A stretch of DNA of 64,000 nucleotides from Bacteroides uniformis (GTDB lineage: Bacteria > Bacteroidota > Bacteroidia > Bacteroidales > Bacteroidaceae). The stretch is from positions 2,803,501 to 2,867,500 of the forward strand of contig NZ_CP102263.1 in the NCBI RefSeq assembly GCF_025147485.1. Direction: 5' to 3'. The notes below the pieces were generated by a model. It saw only the letters and a list, made by a program, of their open reading frames with translations. It did not search any database and had not been told where the DNA came from. Of the stretch, positions 34,525 through 43,557 are shown piece by piece (position 1 is the first letter of the stretch; each line of letters begins with the position of its first letter). The position numbers and the translations under genes were made by a program.

Positions 34525-34962
34525 TTACAAGTGTACCGGTATCTTGTCCACTCTTCGTTGGTGGCGTCCGCCTTCGAATGGTGTACTGAAGAATTCCCTC
34601 ATAATCATGTCGGCTTCTTCGGTACTGATGAATCGCCCTGGCATGACAAGCACATTGGCATCATTGTGCTGGCGTGCCAAATGGGCTATTTCTGCCGTCC
34701 AGCAGAGGGCTGCGCGGATACCCTGATGCTTGTTCAGCGTTATGCTGATACCTTCACCGCTTCCGCAGATGGCAATTCCCGGATAGCACTCTCCGGCTTC
34801 AACGGCCAGTGCCAAAGGATGTGCAAAGTCGGGATAGTCGCAACTCTCGGTTGAGTAGGTCCCGAAGTCCTTGTAAGCCCAGCCTTTGGCTTCCAACCAG
34901 CCGCGAACATATTCCTTCAATTCGAAGCCTGCATGGTCGGAACAGATTCCTATTGTTTTCAT
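34525..34962 (-). CDS. rpiB: Ribose-5-phosphate isomerase B
   Basis: A 145-residue RpiB. Signatures are the opening IGICSDHAGFELKEYVRGWL, the active-site AICGSGEGISITLNKHQGIR with the catalytic Cys, and RQHNDANVLVMPGRF. It interconverts ribose 5-phosphate and ribulose 5-phosphate in the non-oxidative pentose phosphate pathway. It lies downstream of transketolase on the same strand, and both serve the pentose flow from the nearby arabinose genes. The intervening spacer contains an inverted repeat. Confidence 0.94.
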   Translation of the reverse strand: MKTIGICSDHAGFELKEYVRGWLEAKGWAYKDFGTYSTESCDYPDFAHPLALAVEAGECYPGIAICGSGEGISITLNKHQGIRAALCWTAEIAHLARQHNDANVLVMPGRFISTEEADMIMREFFSTPFEGGRHQRRVDKIPVHL

Positions 34963-34979
34963 GATGGTCAGTTAATATA

Positions 34980-35046
34980 CCAATGTGCCAATGTGCTGAT
35001 GCCTGCAGCTTGTAGGGCGCGGGCAATCAGCACATCAGCACATTGG
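34980..35046. repeat. Imperfect inverted repeat between rpiB and transketolase
   Basis: A left arm starting CCAATGTGCCAATGTGCTGA (34980-35003) and a right arm ending CAGCACATCAGCACATTGG (35021-35046) form a long hairpin. Each arm is itself built of repeated ATGTGC(T/C) motifs. This kind of spacer looks like a dispersed Bacteroides intergenic element, from memory only. Confidence 0.65.
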
Positions 35047-35053
35047 ATAATGA

Positions 35054-37063
35054 TTATAACATTGCTTTTACTTGTTTGTAAACGTTCTCTGCGGTGAAAC
35101 CGAGCTTTTCGTCCAGCACTTTATAAGGTGCCGAGAATCCGAATGATTCCAATCCCCATACTTTACCGCGGGGACCTACCAGCCCTTGCAGTGTGACGGG
35201 CAGACCGGCTGTCAGGCCGAATACCTTGGCACCACACGGGATAATGCCTTCTTGATATCCCGGAGCTTGGCTACGGAACAGACCTTCGGAAGGAACGGAC
35301 ACGATACGCACCTTGATGCCATCCTTGCGCAGCAATTCAGTACCGGCTACCAATGTGGCAACTTCCGAGCCTGAAGCAACGAGGATTATATTTGGATTTT
35401 CATCGGAGCCGGCTACAATATAAGCGCCTTTGGCAGCTTGTTCGTAATCGTTGCCTTCGGGCAGGTTGGCGATGTTCTGGCGGGAGAAAATCAAACCGGT
35501 TGGGGTTGTGGTATTTTCCATTGCCAGTTTCCATGCCACAGTTGTTTCTTCTGCATCTGCCGGGCGGAGTACCAACATGGAATTATGTCCCTTGTGGTTT
35601 TTCAGTTTTTCCATCAGGCGGATTTGGGCTTCCTGCTCTACCGGTTCATGGGTAGGACCGTCTTCACCTACACGGAAGGCATCGTGTGTCCAGATGAACT
35701 TCACGGGAACTTCCATCAGGGCTGCCATACGTACGGCAGGTTTCATGTAGTCGGAGAATACGAAGAAAGTTCCGCAAGCGGGGATTACACCGCCATGCAG
35801 TGCCATACCGATACAGCAACATGCCATAGTCAGCTCGGCAACACCGGCCTGGAAGAATGCACCGCTGAAGTCACCTTTCTTGAAGGCATGTGTTTTCTTG
35901 AGGAATCCGTCTGTCTTGTCGGAATTGGAAAGGTCGGCAGAAGCAACAATCATATTTTCTACTTGAGTGGCGAGAGCACTGAGCACAGTGGCAGATGCTG
36001 CGCGGGTGGCAACGCCTGCTTTCTGTTCGATGGCGGCCCAATTCACTTCGGGAGCCTTGCCGGAGAAGAACATTTCCAGTTTGGCAGCCTTTTCCGGATT
36101 GGCTTTTGCCCATACGGCTTTGGCTGCATACTTTTCAGCCATGATTTTCTTCAGCTCAGTTGCACGCTTGGCATATAGTTCGGCCACTTCGGGGAAGATG
36201 ACAAACGGATTTGTCGGGTCACCACCCAAATTCTTGATAGTGTTTATATAAGCGTCGCCGCCCAGAGGAGCACCGTGCGTGGCACAATCAGCTTCGTAGC
36301 TGCTGCCGTCTGCCTTGCGGGCACCTTTACCCATTACGGTATGGCCGATAATCAGCGTCGGACACTCTTTCTCAGCTTTGGCTTCGTTCAGTGCACCGCG
36401 GATGGCATCGGGATCGTTACCATTGATTTTAATGACTTTCCAGCCCCAAGCTTCGTATTTCTTGCCGGTATCTTCGATGGTCACATCCTTTGTCTCGGTA
36501 GAAAGCTGAATGTCGTTGGCATCATAGAACATGATGAGATTATCCAACCCTAATGCTCCGGCGATACGGCCTGAGCCTTGGGAGATTTCTTCCTGGATGC
36601 CACCGTCAGAAATATAAGCGTAGATGGTCTGTGGCATTACTTCTTCGAAACGTGCCTTCATGAACTTGGCTGCGATGGCTGCACCGACTGCAAATGTGTG
36701 TCCCTGGCCGAGCGGTCCGGAAGTGTTTTCGATGCCGCGCATGATGTCACGTTCGGGATGTCCCGGAGTAGGGCTTCCCCATTGGCGGAACTCTTTCAGT
36801 TCGTCCAGCGTGAACTTGCCGGTCAGGGCCAATGTAGAGTAAAGCATCGGTGACATGTGTCCCGGGTCGAGGAAGAAACGGTCACGACCTTCCCAAGCCG
36901 GATTTTCAGGGTCATATACCAGGAACTCTGAGAAGAGTACATTTACAAAGTCAGCACCACCCATGGCACCGCCCGGATGCCCGGAGTTGGCTTTCTCAAC
37001 CATGGATGCAGCAAGGATACGGATATTGTCCGCCGCACGGTTCATAAGTTTGTTGTCGTTCAT
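35054..37063 (-). CDS. tkt: Transketolase
   Basis: A 669-residue full-length transketolase. The TPP domain has EKANSGHPGGAMGGADFVNV and GQGHTFAVGAAIAAKFMK. The pyrimidine domain has AGVAELTMACCCIGMALHGG, FFVFSDYMKPAVRMAALMEV and IWTHDAFRVGEDGPTHEPVE. The C-terminal domain contains ILVASGSEVATLVAG. It transfers two-carbon ketol units between pentose and hexose phosphates. It has its own -7 candidate (37128-37135) and precedes rpiB. Confidence 0.95.
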   Translation of the reverse strand: MNDNKLMNRAADNIRILAASMVEKANSGHPGGAMGGADFVNVLFSEFLVYDPENPAWEGRDRFFLDPGHMSPMLYSTLALTGKFTLDELKEFRQWGSPTPGHPERDIMRGIENTSGPLGQGHTFAVGAAIAAKFMKARFEEVMPQTIYAYISDGGIQEEISQGSGRIAGALGLDNLIMFYDANDIQLSTETKDVTIEDTGKKYEAWGWKVIKINGNDPDAIRGALNEAKAEKECPTLIIGHTVMGKGARKADGSSYEADCATHGAPLGGDAYINTIKNLGGDPTNPFVIFPEVAELYAKRATELKKIMAEKYAAKAVWAKANPEKAAKLEMFFSGKAPEVNWAAIEQKAGVATRAASATVLSALATQVENMIVASADLSNSDKTDGFLKKTHAFKKGDFSGAFFQAGVAELTMACCCIGMALHGGVIPACGTFFVFSDYMKPAVRMAALMEVPVKFIWTHDAFRVGEDGPTHEPVEQEAQIRLMEKLKNHKGHNSMLVLRPADAEETTVAWKLAMENTTTPTGLIFSRQNIANLPEGNDYEQAAKGAYIVAGSDENPNIILVASGSEVATLVAGTELLRKDGIKVRIVSVPSEGLFRSQAPGYQEGIIPCGAKVFGLTAGLPVTLQGLVGPRGKVWGLESFGFSAPYKVLDEKLGFTAENVYKQVKAML

Positions 37064-37127
37064 ATTGAATCTAATTAATTTTGAATATTATCAATAGGTT
37101 ATTTGGTCCTTGTAGGTTTTCCAAGGG

Positions 37128-37135
37128 CAAAGATA
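37128..37135 (-). promoter_or_regulatory. Putative -7 element for transketolase
   Basis: The minus strand reads TATCTTTG, about 65 bp before the start codon. A perfect -33 TTTG is not present. Confidence 0.5.
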
Positions 37136-37253
37136 ACTCTTTATGCGTAATTCACAACACTCGAAGAGTGTCTTTTTTATCAGTATTACTGCCTTTTTGC
37201 TGCTAAAATGATACTAAACGTATTTAGCTGATTTTGTGCGGTGCACGGTAGTT

Positions 37254-38798
37254 TTACTGTAACTCAATAGTAACGATTGATTTGGCCGGAAGTTTAATCT
37301 TGAGAATATCTTTATTGATTTTTACCTCTTTGAACGGAACGGGTTTCACATTGTCGGGATTTTCAAATGAATTGTAGTCCGTCAGATTGGTGGAAGTCAA
37401 TATTTCACCAACTGCTTTCTTGGCTTTCGTTCCAGACAGATTGATGGTCACTTCCTGTGCATTGTCTGCATCTACGTTGGACATGGAAATGTGTATCTTG
37501 CCGTTTGGGTCTTTGGAGGCGGTAGCGCTGACCATTGGTATTCTGCGGTTGTCGCGTACATCCATCATGTCGCAGTTCAGCTCAAGAGGAATGTAGGTGG
37601 CATCCTGGTGTACATTGTACATTTTGAATACATAATAAGTGGGGGTGAGTACCATGTTTTTTCCGCTGGTCAGAATCATGGATTGCAATACATTGACGAT
37701 TTGGGCAATGTTTGCCATTTTCAGACGGTCGGTATATTTATGGAAGATGTCGAAGCTGAGGGAAGCGACAAAAGCATCACGCAATGTATTCTGTTGGTAC
37801 AGATGTCCGGGATTGGTACCCGGTTCAGTGTCCCACCAGGTTCCCCATTCGTCAAGCATAAGAGCCACGTTCTTTTGAGGGTCGTATTCATCCATAATGG
37901 TGCAATGCTTCTTGATGACATCTTCTATTTCGCGGCATTTGCCCAGTGTCCAGTAATAGTCGTCTTTACTGAATTGGGTGGCGGCGCCTTTACTGCCGTT
38001 CCATCCGCTGACGGTATAGTAGTGCAAGGAAAGACCGTGCATACGGCCGCCTACGCGGTCCATCAGCACTTTGGTCCAGTTATAGTCGTAGTCGCTGGCA
38101 CCGCTGGCTATCTTGAAAAGACTATTGCCGTCATAGTTGCGGCAGTAGGTGGAATAGCGGCGGTAGAGGTCGGCATAATATTCGGGACGCATGCTTCCAC
38201 CGCAACCCCAGCTTTCGTTACCCACGCCGAGGTATTTTACTTTCCAGGCTTTGTCGCGACCGTTCTGGCGGCGCAGGCGTGCCATGGGGGAGTCTCCTTC
38301 GGAGGTCATGTATTCCACCCATTTGGCAAGTTCTTCTACGGTACCACTGCCTACGTTTCCACTGATATAGGGTTCACATCCCAGCATTTCGCAGAGATTG
38401 AGGAACTCATGGGTTCCGAAACTGTTGTCTTCGATAGTGCCTCCCCAGTTGTTGTTCACCATTTTGGGGCGGTTTTCTTTAGGGCCGATACCGTCCATCC
38501 AGTGGTATTCATCGGCAAAGCAGCCTCCCGGCCAGCGAAGGACGGGTACACGGAGCTCCTTCAGTGCATTGAATACGTCGGTGCGATAACCGTTGATGTT
38601 GGGAATATCGGAGTTTTCACCTACCCAAAGTCCACCATAGATACAAGTTCCCAAATGCTCTGCAAATTGGCCGTAGATTTCTTTGGGAATGATTTGCCCG
38701 CTCTGGTCTGTGTGTAAAGTGATAGTGGCACTTTTCTGTGCGAAGAGTGACAACGAGGTGGAGAGAAATATGCTACTGATAAATAACTTTGTGTTCAT
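37254..38798 (-). CDS. GH51 alpha-L-arabinofuranosidase, exported
   Basis: A 514-residue protein with a signal peptide ([20 protein letters not shown], cleaved at AQK), so it acts in the periplasm or outside. GH51 motifs are [51 protein letters not shown] with the acid/base Glu195, and [20 protein letters not shown] with the nucleophile Glu317. It releases arabinose from arabinan or arabinoxylan oligosaccharides. It is the last gene of the arabinose operon, 23 bp after araB. No SusC/SusD genes accompany it. Confidence 0.93.
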   Translation of the reverse strand: MNTKLFISSIFLSTSLSLFAQKSATITLHTDQSGQIIPKEIYGQFAEHLGTCIYGGLWVGENSDIPNINGYRTDVFNALKELRVPVLRWPGGCFADEYHWMDGIGPKENRPKMVNNNWGGTIEDNSFGTHEFLNLCEMLGCEPYISGNVGSGTVEELAKWVEYMTSEGDSPMARLRRQNGRDKAWKVKYLGVGNESWGCGGSMRPEYYADLYRRYSTYCRNYDGNSLFKIASGASDYDYNWTKVLMDRVGGRMHGLSLHYYTVSGWNGSKGAATQFSKDDYYWTLGKCREIEDVIKKHCTIMDEYDPQKNVALMLDEWGTWWDTEPGTNPGHLYQQNTLRDAFVASLSFDIFHKYTDRLKMANIAQIVNVLQSMILTSGKNMVLTPTYYVFKMYNVHQDATYIPLELNCDMMDVRDNRRIPMVSATASKDPNGKIHISMSNVDADNAQEVTINLSGTKAKKAVGEILTSTNLTDYNSFENPDNVKPVPFKEVKINKDILKIKLPAKSIVTIELQ

Positions 38799-38821
38799 AG
38801 TTTTTTAGTGTTATTAAATAC

Positions 38822-40420
38822 TTAGTTCTTGAATCTTACTGCTGCTTCTTCGATGGGCAAACCAGCTTTATAGCTTTCGATGTAGGTGTTGAATCCGCTT
38901 ACATCTTCGGCTGTCGGTGAGATTTCAATACCGGCATTTCCGGTGAATACATGCTTGTCCAGGAAGTCGGCAAGGGATTGGTCGTTTCCGTTGTTTGCAA
39001 GGTAGGAAGCGAGGAGGGCAATACCCCAGGCACCACCTTCGCCGGCTGTTTCCATAACGGAAATGGGTGAATTGATGGCAGCTGCCAGTATTCTCTGGCC
39101 TACTCCTTTGGTTTTGAAGAGTCCTCCGTGACCGGTGATTCTGTCTACTCTGATTTTCTCTTCATTGAAAAGGATGTCGTTGCCGATTTTGAGAACTCCC
39201 ACTGAAGCATACAGATGGGTGCGCATGAAGTTGGCAAGGTTGAACTTGTCGTTTGCCGAACGTACAAACAGTGGACGTCCGGCTGCCAGTCCCGTTATAG
39301 GCTCGCCTGATATGTAGTTGTAAGAGATGAGGCCTCCGCAATCTGCATTGCCTGTCAGGGCGTGGTTATAGAGTTTTCCGTAGATTTCGTCCATATCTAC
39401 GGGGATACCCATCAGTTCCTGGTATTCTTTGAAAATATTGATCCAGGCATTGAGGTCGGAAGTGCAGTTGTTGCAATGCACCATAGCTACGAGGCTTCCG
39501 TCGGGGGTGGTTACCATGTCAATCATTTCGTAGGGCTTGGACAATTCTTTTTCCAATACAATCATTGAGAAAGAGGAGGTGCCTGCCGATACGTTTCCAG
39601 TGCGCTGCTTTACGGCGTTGGTGGCAACCATGCCGGTTCCAGCGTCACCTTCGGGTGGACAGACGGGAATTCCTGCTTTCAGATGTCCCGATACGTCGAG
39701 GCGACTGGCTCCTTCGGGAGTAAGGAAGCCTGCGTTTTCACCGGCCGACAATACCTTCGGCAGAATATCCCGAAGTTTCCAGTCGTATCCTTTCGGAGCA
39801 ATAAGTTTGTCGAACTTATCCACCATTTCAGAAGAATAGTTTTTGGTGATGGGATCGATGGGGAGCATACCGGAGGCATCTCCTATGCCCAGTACCTTTT
39901 GGCCGGTTATTTGCCAGTGGACAAAACCTGCAAGGGTGGTCAGGTAATTGATGGATGGAACGTGCTCTTCATTATCCAGGATGGCTTGGTAGAGGTGGGA
40001 GATGCTCCAACGCAGAGGGATGTTGTAGACAAATAGTTCGGATAGGGCTGCGGCAGCCTGGCTGGTATTAGTATTTCTCCAGGTACGGAAGGGTACAAGG
40101 ATTTCTTCTTTTTCATTGAATGCCATATAGCCGTGCATCATGGCACTGACACCGATGGCTGCCAGGGTTTCTATCTCTGTATCGTAGAGGCTCTTTACAT
40201 TGGTACGAAGGTCTGCGTAGCAATCCTGCAACCCATACCAGACAGCCTCGACGCTATATGTCCACAGTCCGTCGACTAACTGATTCTCCCAAGTATGGCT
40301 TCCCTGGGCGATGGGTTTGTTTTCCTGGTCAATCAAAACCGCCTTGATTCGTGTGGAACCGAGTTCTATACCAAGGATGGCCTTACCTGCCTCAATGGTT
40401 GATTTTGCATCTAATTTCAT
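38822..40420 (-). CDS. araB: Ribulokinase-like FGGY carbohydrate kinase
   Basis: A 532-residue FGGY-family kinase. The N-terminal phosphate loop is [29 protein letters not shown] follows, and the C-terminal ATPase part includes [20 protein letters not shown] and [15 protein letters not shown]. Its position among araA, araD and araR identifies it as the kinase converting L-ribulose to L-ribulose 5-phosphate. It is somewhat shorter than E. coli AraB (566) and resembles xylulokinase-type sequences. A long inverted repeat lies upstream, between it and araA. Confidence 0.88.
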   Translation of the reverse strand: MKLDAKSTIEAGKAILGIELGSTRIKAVLIDQENKPIAQGSHTWENQLVDGLWTYSVEAVWYGLQDCYADLRTNVKSLYDTEIETLAAIGVSAMMHGYMAFNEKEEILVPFRTWRNTNTSQAAAALSELFVYNIPLRWSISHLYQAILDNEEHVPSINYLTTLAGFVHWQITGQKVLGIGDASGMLPIDPITKNYSSEMVDKFDKLIAPKGYDWKLRDILPKVLSAGENAGFLTPEGASRLDVSGHLKAGIPVCPPEGDAGTGMVATNAVKQRTGNVSAGTSSFSMIVLEKELSKPYEMIDMVTTPDGSLVAMVHCNNCTSDLNAWINIFKEYQELMGIPVDMDEIYGKLYNHALTGNADCGGLISYNYISGEPITGLAAGRPLFVRSANDKFNLANFMRTHLYASVGVLKIGNDILFNEEKIRVDRITGHGGLFKTKGVGQRILAAAINSPISVMETAGEGGAWGIALLASYLANNGNDQSLADFLDKHVFTGNAGIEISPTAEDVSGFNTYIESYKAGLPIEEAAVRFKN

Positions 40421-40462
40421 GGTATTAATGATAAATTACGGATTTATAGTACGATTATAAAC

Positions 40463-40536
40463 TACGGATTACTGATTGCAAACTACTAGTTACGTTTGTG
40501 GTACGTGTAATTAGTAGTCCGCAATCGGTAATCTGT
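40463..40536. repeat. Long inverted repeat between araA and araB
   Basis: A left arm starting TACGGATTACTGATTGCAAA (40463-40494) is mirrored by a right arm at 40504-40536 (ending CGGTAATCTGTA), with roughly five mismatches in 32 bp and a nine-base loop. Shorter copies of ACGGATT occur just upstream. It lies inside the operon and could modulate araB/abf expression relative to araA by mRNA structure. Confidence 0.7.
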
Positions 40537-40544
40537 AATGATTA

Positions 40545-42053
40545 TCAGCAAAGTGCCTTGTTCAGCATATAGTAGACTTCATTCATACGCAATTCTTTTT
40601 TGAACTCGCTAATGGTGGTATTTTCATCGATAACCACCATTTCGATGCCGGCCATTTCGGCAAAGTCTTCCCAATATTCCACCGTCAAGTCGTAGGAGAA
40701 GCTGGTATGATGTGTACCTCCGGCCAGAATCCAGGCTGCAGCGCCCACCTCGAGGTTGGGCATTGGAATCCACAGTGCACTGGCAACGGGCAACTTGGGC
40801 AGAGGCTTGCTCTTGATGCATTCTACTTTGTTCACAATGAGGCGGAAGCGGTTGCCCAGGTCTACGATGGTAGCGGCTACACCTTCACCTTGCTTGCTGG
40901 TAAATACCAGGCGGGCTGTTTCGCTGTCGATACCGATGCTCAGACGGTGCACTTCCAGTTTCGGCTTCTGTTCGGCAATCAGTGGACAGACTTCCAACAT
41001 ATGTGCTTGCAGGATGGCGCTCTTTTCTCCGTCGAAGTTCAGCGTATAGTCTTCAAGGAAGGAGCACCCCTTCGGCATACCTTGACTCATCACCCAAGTG
41101 GTACGGTACAGTGCTGCAGTTTTCCAGTCGCCTTCGGCACCGAAGCCGTAACCTTCTGCCATCAGTCGCTGTGAGGCCAGTCCGGGGATTTGGTCAAAGT
41201 CGCCCAAATCGTTGAAGTTGGTGGTGAAGCCTTTGGCACCCGTGTCTTTCAGCACGCGGCGAATGGCGATTTCGGCCTTGGCGGAGTTCCATACTTTGGT
41301 GTAGGCTTCCGTACGTGCGTCTTCCAGTTCGGGAGCGTGGTCGTAGAGCTTGAAGTATTCTGCTACGAGTGCCTTCACGTCCTCGTCGCTGACAGCATTG
41401 TAGTATGTCATCACATCATTGATGGGATAGTAGTCCACATGATAGCCCAATACCTGTTCGGCGCTGACCTTGTCACCGTCTGTCACAGCCACGTTGTTCA
41501 TCTGGTCGCCGAAGCGGATGATGAGCATATCCTGCGCATCAGCCCATGCGGCAGCTACGCGCATCCATGCGGCAATCTGGTTTTGGGCTTTTTCGTCCTG
41601 CCAGTGGCCTACTACCACTTTGCGGTTCTTTCGCATACGTGTCACAATGTGTCCGAACTCGCGGTCGCCGTGAGCCGATTGGTTCAGGTTCATAAAATCC
41701 ATGTCCATCGTCTCCCAGGGAATTTCCTTGTTGAACTGTGTATGGAAGTGTAGTAATGGCTTCTTCAGTTCCTGCAAACCGTGAATCCACATTTTGGCAG
41801 GAGAGAAGGTGTGCATCCAGGTGATGACCCCGATACACTTTTCGTCGTTGTTGGCGGCCTTGAAGGCAGCAGTTACTTCTTTGGATGAATTGACCGTACC
41901 TTTATATACTACCTTTACGGGCAGTTTCCCGGAATCATTCAGACCTTTCACCATTTCATTGCTATGTGCGTCTACCGCGATAACTGCGTCACCTCCGTAC
42001 AAGAGCTGTGCTCCGGTTACGAACCATACTTCATATTGTTCAAATGCGTTCAT
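40545..42053 (-). CDS. araA: L-arabinose isomerase
   Basis: A 502-residue AraA. Characteristic segments are EVWFVTGAQLLYGGDAVIAV, GVITWMHTFSPAKMWIHGLQ, LHFHTQFNKEIPWETMDMDF, FTTNFNDLGDFDQIPGLASQ, RLMAEGYGFGAEGDWKTAAL and GGTHHTSFSYDLTVEYWEDF. Metal-binding Glu and His residues fall in these stretches. It converts L-arabinose to L-ribulose. Length matches the family (about 500). Confidence 0.96.
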   Translation of the reverse strand: MNAFEQYEVWFVTGAQLLYGGDAVIAVDAHSNEMVKGLNDSGKLPVKVVYKGTVNSSKEVTAAFKAANNDEKCIGVITWMHTFSPAKMWIHGLQELKKPLLHFHTQFNKEIPWETMDMDFMNLNQSAHGDREFGHIVTRMRKNRKVVVGHWQDEKAQNQIAAWMRVAAAWADAQDMLIIRFGDQMNNVAVTDGDKVSAEQVLGYHVDYYPINDVMTYYNAVSDEDVKALVAEYFKLYDHAPELEDARTEAYTKVWNSAKAEIAIRRVLKDTGAKGFTTNFNDLGDFDQIPGLASQRLMAEGYGFGAEGDWKTAALYRTTWVMSQGMPKGCSFLEDYTLNFDGEKSAILQAHMLEVCPLIAEQKPKLEVHRLSIGIDSETARLVFTSKQGEGVAATIVDLGNRFRLIVNKVECIKSKPLPKLPVASALWIPMPNLEVGAAAWILAGGTHHTSFSYDLTVEYWEDFAEMAGIEMVVIDENTTISEFKKELRMNEVYYMLNKALC

Positions 42054-42091
42054 ACAATTTATTTTTATAGTTTATATTTAAAGAATGATAG

Positions 42092-42778
42092 TTATTTCTG
42101 TCCATAATAAGCGTTAGGACCGTGCTTGCGGCTGAAATGCTTTTCTATCAGTAACGGATTCATGGTCAGATTGGGGTTCACGGCATAGGCTATACTTGCC
42201 ATTTTTGCCACCTGCTCCATCACTACGGCATTATGTACCGCTTCGTGTGCGTCTTTTCCCCACGAGAAAGGACCGTGGTTCTTTACCAATACTCCGGGAG
42301 TATGTACCGGGTTCAGCCCCTCAAAGCGTTTTACGATGACATTTCCCGTTTCCAGTTCATACGCTCCTTCCACTTCCTCCTTCGTCATGTCTGCTGTGCA
42401 GGGTATGGCGTCGTGGAAGTAATCGGCATGTGTTGTCCCGATATTCGGTATGTCACATCCGGCTTGTGCCCAGGCTGTGGCGTAAGTAGAGTGCGTGTGC
42501 ACCACACCGCCGATTTCGGGGAATGCTTTATAGAGAACCAGGTGGGTCGGCGTGTCTGAAGAGGGCTTTAACCGTCCTTCCACGACCTTGCCGTCAAGAT
42601 TCACTACCACCATATCCTCTGCTTTCATTTCATCGTAACTCACCCCACTGGGCTTGATGACTACCAGACCAGATTCGCGGTCAATGCCCGATACATTGCC
42701 CCATGTGAAGATAACCAATCCGTGCTTCACCAGTTCAAGGTTAGCATGGAATACTTTGTCTTTCAGTGCTTCCAGCAT
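42092..42778 (-). CDS. araD: L-ribulose-5-phosphate 4-epimerase
   Basis: A 228-residue class II aldolase-fold enzyme. Motifs are [30 protein letters not shown], the zinc site in [39 protein letters not shown] and [20 protein letters not shown]. It makes D-xylulose 5-phosphate from L-ribulose 5-phosphate, the entry point into the pentose phosphate pathway served by the transketolase encoded downstream. It lies between araR and araA. Confidence 0.95.
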   Translation of the reverse strand: MLEALKDKVFHANLELVKHGLVIFTWGNVSGIDRESGLVVIKPSGVSYDEMKAEDMVVVNLDGKVVEGRLKPSSDTPTHLVLYKAFPEIGGVVHTHSTYATAWAQAGCDIPNIGTTHADYFHDAIPCTADMTKEEVEGAYELETGNVIVKRFEGLNPVHTPGVLVKNHGPFSWGKDAHEAVHNAVVMEQVAKMASIAYAVNPNLTMNPLLIEKHFSRKHGPNAYYGQK

Positions 42779-42820
42779 ATTATTTAAATTACTAATTACA
42801 AGTTGTTGAATATTAGGTTC

Positions 42821-43498
42821 TCAGAGCTTAAATTTCGGAGCTTTGCGGTATGCCTTCTCATTAAACTGATATAAAGCAGCTCCACGTTTGGACCCCGTTT
42901 TGTCTATTTTGTCAGTTTTTTCTATATAGTCCATTTCTGCTATGCGTTTTCGGAAGTTCCGTTTGTCAATGCTCTCGCCGTATATAGCTTCGTATAAGCT
43001 TTGCAGTTGTGACAGCGTGAACAGTTTAGGTAGTAGATTAAAGCCGATTGGTTCGGTGGACGCTTTTTGTTGCATCAACTTCCGAGCTTTCTCCACCATT
43101 TGCGGATGATCAAAGATTAGCGCTGGCAGTTCATTGATATTTACCCAGAAAGCATTGTGTTGCTGTACGGATTCTTTGTCGTATTCGTTGATGTTGATGA
43201 GCGCATAGTAAACAATGGAGACTACGCGTTCTCCTGGGTCACGATCTATGGCTCCGAAAGCTTGGACTTGTTCCATATATACATCTTCCAGTCCGGTTAG
43301 TTCATTCAGGACTCGTTTGGCTGCATCATCCACGCTTTCGTCTTCCTGCACGAATCCACCCATCAGCGACCATTCGCCCATTGCCGGTTCGAAGTTACGC
43401 TTCAGCAACAGCAGGTTCAATTCTCCTTCATTGAAACCGAAAATAATGCAGTCGATACCTACATAAAGTTTCGGATTTGAACTATAGTAATTACTCAT
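42821..43498 (-). CDS. araR: AraR, Nudix-domain arabinose regulator
   Basis: A 225-residue protein with an N-terminal Nudix-like domain (IDCIIFGFNEGELNLLLLKR, GEWSLMGGFVQEDESVDDAA, RVLNELTGLEDVYMEQ) and a C-terminal winged helix (NLLPKLFTLSQLQSLYEAIY, DKRNFRKRIAEMDYIEKTDK). In Bacteroides, Nudix-family AraR proteins are known arabinose-responsive regulators of the ara genes. The Nudix box is degenerate (RVLNELTGLED in place of REXXEEXGU), consistent with ligand sensing and not hydrolysis. It is embedded in the operon it should control. A candidate target is the palindrome at 46485-46501. Confidence 0.9.
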   Translation of the reverse strand: MSNYYSSNPKLYVGIDCIIFGFNEGELNLLLLKRNFEPAMGEWSLMGGFVQEDESVDDAAKRVLNELTGLEDVYMEQVQAFGAIDRDPGERVVSIVYYALININEYDKESVQQHNAFWVNINELPALIFDHPQMVEKARKLMQQKASTEPIGFNLLPKLFTLSQLQSLYEAIYGESIDKRNFRKRIAEMDYIEKTDKIDKTGSKRGAALYQFNEKAYRKAPKFKL

Positions 43499-43518
43499 AT
43501 CTTAATTTTTGTTTAAGG

Positions 43519-43554
43519 GGTATGCTGCATGGATATATATCATAGCAACATACC
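43519..43554. repeat. Hairpin between the symporter gene and araR
   Basis: GGTATGCTGCATG (43519-43531) and CATAGCAACATACC (43541-43554) pair with one mismatch and one bulge. It may be an intercistronic processing or attenuation hairpin. Confidence 0.5.
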
Positions 43555-43557
43555 GAT

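Noticed and set aside
37491..38717. 408-residue plus-strand ORF opposite the GH51 gene
   Set aside because: It shadows a confidently assigned arabinofuranosidase and has no domain, start context or neighbours supporting it.
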